A stretch of DNA of 64,000 nucleotides from Xylocopilactobacillus apis (GTDB lineage Bacteria > Bacillota > Bacilli > Lactobacillales > Lactobacillaceae): assembly GCF_033095965.1 (NCBI RefSeq), contig NZ_AP026801.1, positions 2,207,856-2,271,855 on the forward strand, in the 5' to 3' direction. The translations under genes were made by a program, and so were the position numbers. The notes under the pieces are model-generated. The model saw nothing but the letters and a program-made list of their open reading frames with translations. It was not told the origin of the DNA and did not search any database. Below, piece by piece: positions 28,071 through 37,900 of the stretch. Each line of letters opens with the position of its first letter. Position 1 is the stretch's first letter.

Positions 28071-31000
28071 ATCACTTTGTTTAACTGTGTTCCCTACGAC
28101 GTAAACTATAGTACTATCATCACCGTTTTTAAAGCTTACGTCAGGTTGTTTAAGATTTATTGGGTTCCCATCTTTGTCTTTACCCTTACCTTTTAATTCT
28201 GTATCACTTGCAACATGATACCCATTCGGTAATGTAATCTTTGAAACATCCAACTTATCGCCAGCGTTACCTTTTACATTAGCTTTATCAAATGTAGCAC
28301 TTGCATCATTAACATCTTTAAATTCAACATTAATGCTACTTGCTGATAATCCTTTATAGGTTAATGTAACAACAATGTTATCATCGCCAAATTTCAATTT
28401 AGAAAGATCTGTTTCTGTTGTTCCTTCTATTTTAGCTTTTTCAAATTCATAATAAGCTTTATTGCCAAGAGTTAATTGTGTTTTTAGTGTAAATCCTAAT
28501 TCGGATCCGTATGGACCACTTTGTTCACCATTTTTTAACCCATTCAACAATTGAACATCAATTGGGTTACCATTTTGATCAACATAATTGAGAGTGATGT
28601 GTTTGCGTTCAATAATTTCAAGCTTATCAGTCTTACTTATCTTTCCATTACCTGAACCTATTCCAGAATCATACTCGTAACGGACTTCATAACTACCAGC
28701 TTTTATATTATTTATATCTTTAATTTCATTTCCATCTGTATCCGTAACTGTTGCTTTTACTTTATCTTTAGTTAATTCATTGTTATTCTCATCCGTTCCA
28801 CCAACAAAACCATCTTTTGGTTCTAACGGATCGCCAACATAAATCTTTTGAGGTTTTGTTTGAATTCCCGGCTTAGAGAGCACTTTTAGATCTGATGTTG
28901 CAGTTACATTTCCTTTACCAGTGCCAACTGGATATTCATAATCATAATGAATTGTATAATCGCCTGCTGGTGCTTTTGTTATATCTGCTACTGGCGTCTT
29001 ACCATCTTTACTCGTAATCGTTACTTTAACTTTGTCTTTATCAATCTGGTTGCCATTTTCATCCGTCGCACTAGTAATCAGGGTCTTTGGATCTAATGGA
29101 TCACCTGCTACGATAGTATGACTTTCTTCAACTGTCATTGTTGGCTTATGAAGTATCGTAAGCGCTGTCGCTGCTTCAGCATGCTTCTCTGCTGTACCTG
29201 CATAATATTTATAGTCATAACTAATTGTGTAATCGCCTGCTGGGGCTTTTGTTATATCTGCTACTGGCGTCTTACCATCTTTACTCGTAATCGTTACTTT
29301 AACACTCTTCTTATCAAGCTGGCTACCATTTTCATCAGTTGCACTAGTAATCAGAGCCTCTGTATCTAATGGATCGCCTGCTACAATGACAGCTGTCTTC
29401 TCAGCCTCAATTTTTGCTCCTACAAGTACTTTCACACTAGATGTTGCAGTTACATTTCCTTTACCAGTGCCAACTGGATATTCATAATCATAATGAATTG
29501 TATAATCTCCAGCCGGTGCTTTTGTTATATCTGCTACTGGCGTCTTACCATCTTTACTCGTAATCGTTACTTTAACTTTATCCTTATCAAGCGTTGCTCC
29601 ATGTTCATCCGTTCCTGTGATGCTAGCTTTTGGATCTAATGTATCACCTGCTACGATAGTATGACTTTCTTCAACTGTCATTGTTGGCTTATGAAGTATC
29701 GTAAGAGCTGTAGCTGCTTCAGCATGCTTCTCTGCTGTACCTGCATAATATTTATAGTCATAACTAATTGTGTATTCACCAGCTGGTGCTTGAGTAATAT
29801 CATTTACTGGCGTCTTACCATCTTTACTAGTGATCGTTACTTTAACGCTGTCCTTATCAAGCGGTTTACCATTTTCATCTGTCGCACTAGTAATCAGGGT
29901 CTTTGGATCTAATGTATCACCTGCTACTATGACAGCTGTCTTCTCAGCAGCAATATTTGCACCTTTAAGTACTGTAACCTTAGATGTTGCTTTTTGGTGT
30001 CCCTCGCTTGTACCAACTTGATATCCATAATCATAATCAATTGTATAATCGCCTGCTGGTGCCTTGCTTAGGTCAGTTATAACATTTCCAGCTTCGTCTT
30101 TAATCGTTACAGTAACTTTGTCCTTATTAAGAGCTGCTCCATGTTCATCCGTTCCTACGATGCTAGCTTTTGGATCTAATGTATCACCTGCTACGATAGT
30201 ATGACTTTCTTCAACTGTCATTGTTGGCTTATGAAGTATCGTAAGAGCTGTAGCTGCTTCAGCATGCTTCTCTGCTGTACCTGCATAATATTTATAGTCA
30301 TAACTAATTGTGTATTCACCAGCTGGTGCTTGAGTAATATCATTTACTGGCGTCTTACCATCTTTACTAGTGATCGTTACTTTAACGCTGTCCTTATCAA
30401 GCTGGCTACCATTTTCATCAGTTGCACTAGTAATCAGAGCCTCTGTATCTAATGGATTGCCTGCTACAATGACAGCTGTCTTCTCAGCCTCAATTTTTGC
30501 TCCTACAAGTACTTTCACACTAGATGTTGCAGTTACATTTCCTTTACCAGTGCCAACTGGATATTCATAATCATAATGAATTGTATAATCTCCAGCCGGT
30601 GCTTTTGTTATATCTGCTACTGGCGTCTTACCATCTTTACTCGTAATCGTTACTTTAACTTTATCCTTATCAAGCGTTGCTCCATGTTCATCCGTTCCTG
30701 TGATGCTAGCTTTTGGATCTAATGTATCACCTGCTACGATAGTATGACTTTCTTCAACTGTCATTGTTGGCTTGTTAAGTATCGTAAGAGCTGTAGGCGT
30801 TGATTGTGCATGTCTATCTTCCGTCCCTACCGTATATACATAGTCATAACTAATTGTGTATTCACCTGCTGGTGCTTTAGTTATATCAGTTACTGTCGTC
30901 TTACCATCTTTACTAGTGATCGTTACTTTAACACTGTCCTTATCAAGCGGTTTACCATTTTCATCTGTCGCACTAGTAATCAGAGTCTTTGTATCTAATG

Positions 31001-33146
31001 GATCACCCGCTACAATGACAGCTGTCTTCTCAGCAGCAATATTTGCACCTGCAAGTACTTTAAGTTTAGATGTCTTGTTTAAGTGTTTTGTTTCAGTCCC
31101 AACTTGATATGAATAATCGTAATTAATTGTATAATCACCAGAAGTTGCAGTCGGATTTGTAACTTTATTACCTGAAGCATCTGTAAATGTTACAGTAACT
31201 TTTTTCTTATCAATCAGTTTGCCATTCTCGTCGGTACCGTTCTTAATTCCAGCTTTTTCGTCAAACTGATCGCCAGCTACAACAGTAATTTGTTGTTCAA
31301 CTTCCATTGTAGGTTTAGCAAGTACTGTTACTACAGATTTTGCTGAAATTGTTTGAGGTTTCTTATCAGCATCAATATAGTTATATGTATAGGTAATTTC
31401 ATAACTTCCTGGTTTTTGAGTAATTGTACCATAATCGTTTTTATTAACAGTTGTGCCGTCAGCTAAATTTTTAATTGATACACTGGTTAACTCTTCTTGA
31501 AGAAGTGTGTTACCATCTGCCTTAGTTCCACTATTAAATCCAAGATATTCATTAAACTGATCTCCAACACCTAAAAATACAGGTTTAGAATAAATTTTTG
31601 CCTGAGAAATTAACTGCATGATAGCAGTTGGTGAAGTTCGATTATATCTATTGATAGTATAAACGGCAACCTGGTGACTGGAACCATTACCAATGCTTTT
31701 AGCAGGAATAATAAATGAGATATTGTCATCAGTACTATTAGTCAATGCAGGTCCCTGGAATTCAACAGGTTCTTTACCATCAATCTGATAGTAGTACTTC
31801 AATGGTAACGAATCCTTATTATCGTTGTGAATTTTACCAGTTACTGTATAATCAACACCCTCAAAATTATCAGTTTTCTTATCAAGAGTAATTACAGCAT
31901 CTGTTTCACCATCTTTATCAAGACCAGTTTGATAGCTAAGATTTCTACTAGCACCCTGAGCTAAATCAGCACCCTTCCAAATCATGAAAAGTCCTGGATC
32001 ATACCCTGAATCTGAACCATCAGCAGTGGTTGCTAATTCACCTTCCTTATGAGGTGTTTGTCCTGGTGCAACTTTACTTCCCAATGAATTTGCATCATTT
32101 CCAAAAACATGTTTAGCATCAGAATAAGCATAATTCGGACTCTTCCAACCAGTCGGAGCAGTACTTGAGTTGAAATAATACTTTAATTTATAACCATGGC
32201 CTTTACTATAAAGTCCAGCGTTATCAGCTAAATAATACATTGGTGCTGAATCAGGCCATGAAACTGATTCATCTTCAAAAAGCGTATCAAAATCAGACTC
32301 AAAGAAAAGACCTTTTAAATCATTCGATGGATCGCTTGAACCTTCATTCAAACCTGTAACATTTCTAGCTTCAATATTATAGTCTACATAACTTCCCATT
32401 GGTTTGAAAGTTTGAGTATAATCAATAGTATATGTTTTACCGTTTATTACATAATCAGAAGAGTATTTTGCTACTAATGTTCGATTTAATTCTGGATTAC
32501 TTACTTCACTTGGTAACCCTGGGGTAGGTTCTGAACCAACATACCATAATTTTTGACTACCATTCTTAGGTCCGGTAAGAGTTTTCATGTCGTTATTGAT
32601 TCCGATTTTAATTCTTCCACGATAACGGCCTGAATCATAAAGTGCATTACTTATTTTATTCCCAGTCTTAGTATCTAAAACATTAAAGTTCGGTAATGCT
32701 CCCATTAGAGATGTATTAGTGTCACCAGGATTCATTTGCCCAGTAGGATCACTATAACCAACTGTAGCTAACGGTAAACTAGTCCCATCTCCATAAAAAT
32801 ACTTCAAAACCGTAGTGTTACCAGTTCTAATTTGTCCAAACACTGGTGCTGAATTATTAAGACCTTTTGGTGTTATATATTCCTGTTGGAAAGTCATCTT
32901 TGGAGCAGCAGAGCTAGCAAACATCGTATTTGGATTAGTAAAATTAATCGTATTTGATGCCAGTGAAGCCTGATCTTTTGCAATAATTGATTGAGTTTCT
33001 GCTTTAGTACTAACAGAACCTGCGCCTAAACCAAGAATAAATCCAAATGTAGTTATTCCTGCAACTACCCAGATTTTTCCTGATTTATACATTTTAAAAT
33101 GAACCTTTTCGTCCATTAATGCATATTTGTTTCTTCTAAATTTCAA
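26547..33146 (-). CDS. Giant KxYKxGKxW-signal adhesin with Ig-like repeats and MucBP tail
   Basis: This 2199-aa protein starts at TTG after AGGAGGAA. It has a KxYKxGKxW signal (KMYKSGKIWVVAGITTFGF, about residues 18-50) and a non-repetitive N-terminal domain to about residue 500 with no family I recognise. About ten bacterial Ig-like modules of about 90 aa follow, alternating two types (AEKTAVIVAGD... and TMTVEESHTIVAGD...) up to about residue 1480. The C-terminal MucBP modules have a last 521 residues identical to the 15074 protein. There is no LPXTG or hydrophobic tail. It points towards the 15074 gene; the two are convergent with a broken IS66 between them. Likely role: a long adhesin stalk. 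Ligand and anchoring mode are unknown. Confidence 0.86.
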   Translation of the reverse strand: MKFRRNKYALMDEKVHFKMYKSGKIWVVAGITTFGFILGLGAGSVSTKAETQSIIAKDQASLASNTINFTNPNTMFASSAAPKMTFQQEYITPKGLNNSAPVFGQIRTGNTTVLKYFYGDGTSLPLATVGYSDPTGQMNPGDTNTSLMGALPNFNVLDTKTGNKISNALYDSGRYRGRIKIGINNDMKTLTGPKNGSQKLWYVGSEPTPGLPSEVSNPELNRTLVAKYSSDYVINGKTYTIDYTQTFKPMGSYVDYNIEARNVTGLNEGSSDPSNDLKGLFFESDFDTLFEDESVSWPDSAPMYYLADNAGLYSKGHGYKLKYYFNSSTAPTGWKSPNYAYSDAKHVFGNDANSLGSKVAPGQTPHKEGELATTADGSDSGYDPGLFMIWKGADLAQGASRNLSYQTGLDKDGETDAVITLDKKTDNFEGVDYTVTGKIHNDNKDSLPLKYYYQIDGKEPVEFQGPALTNSTDDNISFIIPAKSIGNGSSHQVAVYTINRYNRTSPTAIMQLISQAKIYSKPVFLGVGDQFNEYLGFNSGTKADGNTLLQEELTSVSIKNLADGTTVNKNDYGTITQKPGSYEITYTYNYIDADKKPQTISAKSVVTVLAKPTMEVEQQITVVAGDQFDEKAGIKNGTDENGKLIDKKKVTVTFTDASGNKVTNPTATSGDYTINYDYSYQVGTETKHLNKTSKLKVLAGANIAAEKTAVIVAGDPLDTKTLITSATDENGKPLDKDSVKVTITSKDGKTTVTDITKAPAGEYTISYDYVYTVGTEDRHAQSTPTALTILNKPTMTVEESHTIVAGDTLDPKASITGTDEHGATLDKDKVKVTITSKDGKTPVADITKAPAGDYTIHYDYEYPVGTGKGNVTATSSVKVLVGAKIEAEKTAVIVAGNPLDTEALITSATDENGSQLDKDSVKVTITSKDGKTPVNDITQAPAGEYTISYDYKYYAGTAEKHAEAATALTILHKPTMTVEESHTIVAGDTLDPKASIVGTDEHGAALNKDKVTVTIKDEAGNVITDLSKAPAGDYTIDYDYGYQVGTSEGHQKATSKVTVLKGANIAAEKTAVIVAGDTLDPKTLITSATDENGKPLDKDSVKVTITSKDGKTPVNDITQAPAGEYTISYDYKYYAGTAEKHAEAATALTILHKPTMTVEESHTIVAGDTLDPKASITGTDEHGATLDKDKVKVTITSKDGKTPVADITKAPAGDYTIHYDYEYPVGTGKGNVTATSSVKVLVGAKIEAEKTAVIVAGDPLDTEALITSATDENGSQLDKKSVKVTITSKDGKTPVADITKAPAGDYTISYDYKYYAGTAEKHAEAATALTILHKPTMTVEESHTIVAGDPLDPKTLITSATDENGNQIDKDKVKVTITSKDGKTPVADITKAPAGDYTIHYDYEYPVGTGKGNVTATSDLKVLSKPGIQTKPQKIYVGDPLEPKDGFVGGTDENNNELTKDKVKATVTDTDGNEIKDINNIKAGSYEVRYEYDSGIGSGNGKISKTDKLEIIERKHITLNYVDQNGNPIDVQLLNGLKNGEQSGPYGSELGFTLKTQLTLGNKAYYEFEKAKIEGTTETDLSKLKFGDDNIVVTLTYKGLSASSINVEFKDVNDASATFDKANVKGNAGDKLDVSKITLPNGYHVASDTELKGKGKDKDGNPINLKQPDVSFKNGDDSTIVYVVGNTVKQSDKNAVTVHYYLQDKLGNNTTTSVLPDSKIGGRVGQKVTASAATAPDGYEVVPGQEPQDWVLKADEGKAFTFYYKAATLHSIGVDFVNAKTGKTIVNNDQPAGKTGDILDLSSNSDYIKGKMPKGYHYSTPSELNGKTQPENLTYTTTSQKATVYITGESDESIEIAFVDIDSGETLNTNKPTGYYTGDTLDLTPTSKEIAGKIPEGYHYATEKELSSKSKSQPANQEYDGGLLHTVIVYIAASKVSDDSESAVTIHYYLQDKDNKPTEIQIRPDRKAGGRFNETLHLDSETETIPDGYTAVPKKQDVKITSSKGQEVTFYYKGNARTNINIEFKDTKGNTVQAAKTSSKTYYNGNSLELFDKDGKFVDQGGVTKPSGYEVTPEAKLKALGLEQPTICKPGQTLVTVYVDKAAQNLVVEHRVRSINGALVQGMKTTTDVSRPDGTFSIDVNEKVHRAPSSKYKLSGYAYELNNNSNTTIGPRVIPGNGIITVRADEVKDGKITLIYMIR
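28870..31080 (-). repeat. Tandem DNA repeats of about 270/540 bp encoding Ig-like modules
   Basis: A two-module unit recurs every 540-543 bases: the same TCACCTGCTACGATAG word appears at 29101, 29644, 30184 and 30727. More than 200 bases after 29644 and after 30184 read the same. Such repeats invite unequal crossing-over and length variation of the stalk. Confidence 0.88.
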
Positions 33147-33386
33147 TAATTCTTCCTCCTAATAATCGGATAATTTTAAAATTACCTATGTATTATATCA
33201 CAATATTATAAAAATAATGCAAATTAATGCAATTTGATTATCTAGAAATATAATTTTGATTCACTTAAATATAACTCGTTAGATCAATAATTACTTTTAT
33301 CCTAGCAACTTGTATTGGACTATTTTAATTCAAATTATTAAATTTGATGGTTCTATGTCAACCAGTGTTGATGAGTAATTTTCCAG

Positions 33387-33421
33387 CCAGCTAGATCTAA
33401 ATTGGTCTAGCTGGTTTTTTG
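33387..33421 (+). terminator. Plus-strand hairpin terminator at the ISL3 left end
   Basis: CCAGCTAGA and TCTAGCTGG form a 9-bp stem followed by six T. It faces against the transposase and would stop transcription entering the element from the left. Confidence 0.75.
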
Positions 33422-33531
33422 CTTCTCAAATCGTTTTGTAACTTGTTTTCTTAAATCTGCTGCTAAGTTTCTCTTACTTATCTCTTTTTGGATTTTTTAC
33501 GTTCACTAAATAATCTTATCCTTTCCTCCTC

Positions 33532-34721
33532 TCACTCCAACACGGTCTTCTGCATCCCGCATTCCAGATAAACTCTTAATCTGAAGTTCTCCCAACTCCT
33601 AAAACCATAACTGGTCCGCTTAATCTTCTTGATCTTTCCGTTTAATCCCTCTAATGGGCCGTTACTATCTGGATAACGACAACTGTTTAACACTTCTCTT
33701 AAATGTTTCTTCATCGTTTCGATCGTTTGGTCCATCTCATTACCTAACTTATGATATCCCTTAATCGTATCTTCTAATAACTTGGGACCACGTTTAACTG
33801 GGTCTCATAATACCTCAGGTGAACCTGATAGGTTGGATGGCGCCACTCTAAAGCATTGGCACATTTTAAGATTAAGCGCCAATTAAATTTCAGCTTCCGA
33901 TATTCTTTACTCCGCTTATCAAAACTATTCATTAACTTCGTTCTGATCATATTCACTGAACGATTGGGCATCTGGACTAGATGGAACCGATCGATAATAA
34001 TTTCAGCATTGAAAAACAGCTGCGGGATAAAACTTATATACGCTGCATTTAAATCAACCACAATGGTTTTAACTCTTTGGCGTTCAGCTAATGAAAAGCG
34101 CTCAAAGTAACGTTCCAAATCTTTCGTTAAGCGGCTCGGTAACATTTCCAGCAGCTGATGCTGCCGACTGTCCATCATTACAAAACTGTACCCCTCACCG
34201 ACGGTCTTAGCTTCATCAAAGAATAAGTGTTCTGGTAAATGATTGCACTGATTACCCAAAAGATTTGGATTAGCTTCTATAATCAAGCGCTGAACACTAG
34301 ATGCTGAAATTGTGTGCCGTTCGGCAATATCTTTTAATGGGCTGTTATGCATTGCTTCTAAAGTAACTGACATTCTTACGTCTTTGGAAATTTGACAGGA
34401 ACGTTTAACAATCTCCGTCTTGGCAGTTGTAGTACTAAGACACTTGCGGCAGAGAAATCTTTGCTTTTTAAGATCAAGATAAGTAACCCTTCGATTGTTG
34501 TTAAGCAGAAGATTTCTTGATGTCTTGGTTCCATTCTTGACGATTTGTTCTTTAATGCCGCAGTTAAAGCAGCACTTAAGATTATAAGTTAAAGCAGCAT
34601 GATAGATGACAGCTTAAACCTTACCAATCATTTGAATTTCAAAAGGATTGTTTTCGTCCATTGTGATATTTGGATCTTTAATTCCAAGGACATTACAGAT
34701 AAAATCCTTACTAGAGAACAT
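33532..34721 (-). pseudogene. ISL3-family transposase, disrupted
   Basis: The parts read in order: a possible start MFSSKDFICNVLGIKDPNIT (34721), an in-frame TAA at about 34614-34616, a zinc-ribbon CCFNCG...FLCRKC, an HTH, then the ISL3 core (DEAKTVGEGYSFVMMD, VVDLNAAYISF, IDRFHLVQM). A frameshift near 33795 follows LRYYETQLN; the true continuation RGPKLLEDTIKGYHKLGNEMDQTIETMKK is in another frame. The family-typical end SNGPLEGLNGKIKKIKRTSYGFR is present. Two lesions mean the element is dead. Confidence 0.87.
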
Positions 34722-34820
34722 TCGAAAACCTGCTTTCAATTATTTTTTAGACGATTTGATTGTAACATAAGGAACGGAGTTCTTTTTTATTTTGCCTAAA
34801 ACCTAAAATTGGTATAGATG

Positions 34821-34854
34821 AAAAAAGAGCGCCGATATTTACATATCAGCACTC
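34821..34854 (-). terminator. Terminator downstream of the 34913-38713 gene
   Basis: Minus-strand GAGTGCTGATAT and ATATCGGCGCTC pair (two G-U pairs), followed by six T. Confidence 0.75.
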
Positions 34855-34874
34855 AATATTATAAAGCCTAATAA

Positions 34875-34903
34875 AGAAGCCTCACATAATGTGAGACTTC
34901 TTA
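34875..34903 (-). terminator. Hairpin just after the 34913-38713 gene
   Basis: AAGAAGCCTCACAT and ATGTGAGACTTCTT form a near-perfect palindrome within 10 bases of the stop. It could end transcription in either direction. Confidence 0.65.
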
Positions 34904-34912
34904 ATTAACTGA

Positions 34913-37900
34913 TTAATGGAAAACAACCCATGTTCCATTTACCCATTGGTTACCACCAACATTGTAATATGTAACACCATTAACATTTTGCTTCTTGAAT
35001 GATTTCCATGAAGTACCATGCATCAATCTCTTAGCTTTTCCATTAGCGTTAAATACAAGCTTACCTGAACCTGGTTCCTTGTATACAGCAATTCCGTAAC
35101 CTTTAACGTAATTTACTGTAACAACACCCTTAGCATCAGTAACAGCTCCTGGGTATTGACCAGCAACAACATACTGCGATTTAACCCAATTGCCATCATT
35201 TAACTTATACCAAGTATCGCCATTATCGAAAACAGCTCTCTTAGTAACTGATACTGTAGTACCATGTTTAATCTGTGAACCAGTCCAGTCATTTCCTGGA
35301 TAGCTGTATTCACGAACATTGTAACCAGGTACATAGTTAATGTAAGCCTGAGCAATGTTAAAGTCGTATTCAGTTGGTTTTTCAACACCACTACCAACTG
35401 TGATAACACGAGTTAACGTAGATGATTTACCAGCTTTATTTGTAGCTGTATAAATTAAGGTATATTTACCTTCAACGTTAGTATCAATCTTACCACTTAC
35501 TTTAACATCAACAGCTGAATTATCACTTGCGCTCCATTGAGGGCCACCTGGATAAGCGTAGATTACCATGTTCTTATACTGATCGAATGAACCACCTTTA
35601 GCAATAGTTACGTTTTCACCACCATTAGTAAAGGCAATAACTGGAGCACCAACATTTGAACTATTGGCATCAGTAATTTCAACTGGTAAGTAATAAGTAG
35701 CTGGAGCACCATTAGCAAAGATTTGATCTGCATCAAATGATGATAGTGTATCACCATTAACACTTACACCATTGCCAGTATCAACACCTGTAGCTGCACC
35801 ACTTCCATCATAAGTAATAAATTTCTTATTTGAAATTTTACCATTTTCAAAAATGTTACCATTTGCATCAGTGATTGAAATATTAGCATTTGTAAGACCG
35901 AGATCACCATTAACCGTATTCTTCTTAATAGAATTTAATGGTTTGTAAGTAACAGCGATTGTGTACTTACCAGCTTTAGTGGTATCAACTTTACTAGTAT
36001 CAACAGTTAAATCACTTGCAGGAATAGCACCATTCTTAATGTATGCATACATTGCATCACCTGAAGTTCCTGAACCCGGATAAGAGTTAAAATGACCATT
36101 AACTTTACTGTCATTTTCAGTATTAGGGTTAGAAAGTTTAGCACTCATTAATTTTTGAATACTGTCAATAGCTTGGTTCTTTAACTGATCATTTGTAACT
36201 TGGTTAGCACCAAATACTGCAGTTGCACGATAAGCACTAGCTGCTGAAGAAGCAGAACCTGTACCTGAACCAGTAATAATCACACCACCATTAGGATAGT
36301 AAGGATTATTGTTTGAAGCAGAGGCAGAAGTTAAGTTATAAGTATACCAATTATTGATTGTAGAGCCATTACTAAAGTAATTAGCCTTTGTATCTTTATA
36401 ATTATCAAGAGTAACTTGAGGTAAGTACTTGCCAGGAACGTCTACTTTCGTAGTTCTTCCAGCATTGGCAGTCACTTTAACCAATCCTGTAGCAGGAATT
36501 TGATAACGATCTGTAGGAACAGTTGACGATTTACCTAAGAAATATTTAACATCTAATCCGCTTACAATATTCTTAACTACAGTTGAAAGTGTTCCCTTCA
36601 TTTTAGGACTACCAGAATTTGTAGAACCATTAATTCCAGGATAACCATAATTAGCATTTTGTAAATCTGCCTGTTTGTAACCAGCGCCTGAACCACCAGA
36701 ATCTTTTAAAATAGCGTCAACAGTCGCAGAACCAACAAAACCACCTAAATTAACACTAGCAATTGACAAGCCGTTAGCACTTGTTAGTGCTGGAGCACTA
36801 CTACCTCCTACTGTTGGTAATGGAGAAGCAGAATCTGTACCAGGATTTACGTAATCTTCAATTGCAGGGAGAATAACATTATAAAAATCAGAAGCATTTA
36901 TCTTAGCAGTAGTTCCTAATCCAGCAACAGCAGTATCTATTGCTTTTGATGCAGCGGTCGCTGCTGATGATCTTGCTTCACTTTGTGACATGCTTACAGA
37001 AGACTTAAGTTGAGTAATATTTCCTTCAGCATAGTAGATGTCTACAGCATCATTGTATACACCGAATTTAGAGTAGTAATAGTTAGGGTTTGACCAATAC
37101 CTATCAGTTCCCAACCCTGAACCAGGAAAAGCAGTCTTAAATGGATCATCATTTGCAACAGCTTCTGTTCCTAAAAGTCCGTTTGTTAATGAAGCTAAAG
37201 AAGTAACATCAACATTTCCATCTTTATCAGTATAGTTAGCCAAATCAGTACCAGCAGGAACAACGACGAACTTGCTTGGATCCATAATGTGTCCTTTTTC
37301 ATCAACACCAGTAATGCCAAATGAAGGAGCATAGAAGTCACCAGGAAGACGAGTGATATTACCTAAACCTGTCGTATTAACAGTGTACTTGTTACCATGT
37401 GATAGCCAGATTGTAGGACTCTTCCATTCATTTCCAGCATTATCTTTGAAAATAAATTGGATACTAACACGTTCAGCATTTTTAATCTCACTTCTTGAGA
37501 TAAATTCATTCTTTAACGGATCCTTGCCGTTAACAATCATTCTTGTATTAGTGATGTTTGTTGTAGTCATATCTTTCAAAGGAAACATTTTATCCTTAGG
37601 ATTAAGTACAGCACCAAGAATTTCTGACCAAACTTTACTACCCTGTTTTGCACTTCTAGAAGCAGTAACTCTTCCTTCAGGGCCATTAAAACGACCCTTA
37701 ATATTAGAAAACGGAGTACCAGCCTTGTTTTTACCTGTATTTACAGATGGCACTAAATTTAATAACTCATTATCTGTATATTTTTGTAAATAAGTTAAGT
37801 CATCAACAACATACGACAAGGATGGGTCTGACGGTTTACTTACATCTTTTGTCCCACCATTTGGAGCAACTGTTACTAGACCATTACTATCAGTTGTGTC

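Larger units (their letters stand above)
33349..34775 (-). mobile_element. Degenerate ISL3-family insertion sequence
   Basis: The left end GGTTCTATGTCAACCAGTG (33349-33367) has the look of ISL3-family termini. The right end near 34765 (AACATAAGGAAC) matches only weakly, so that boundary is a guess. Inside is a transposase with an in-frame stop and a frameshift. The 33147-33348 stretch before it holds only the leader of the 26547 gene and A+T-rich DNA. Confidence 0.6.

Noticed and set aside
37353..37793. 146-codon open frame opposite the 34913-38713 surface gene
   Set aside because: Antisense to a clear coding sequence and no family features.
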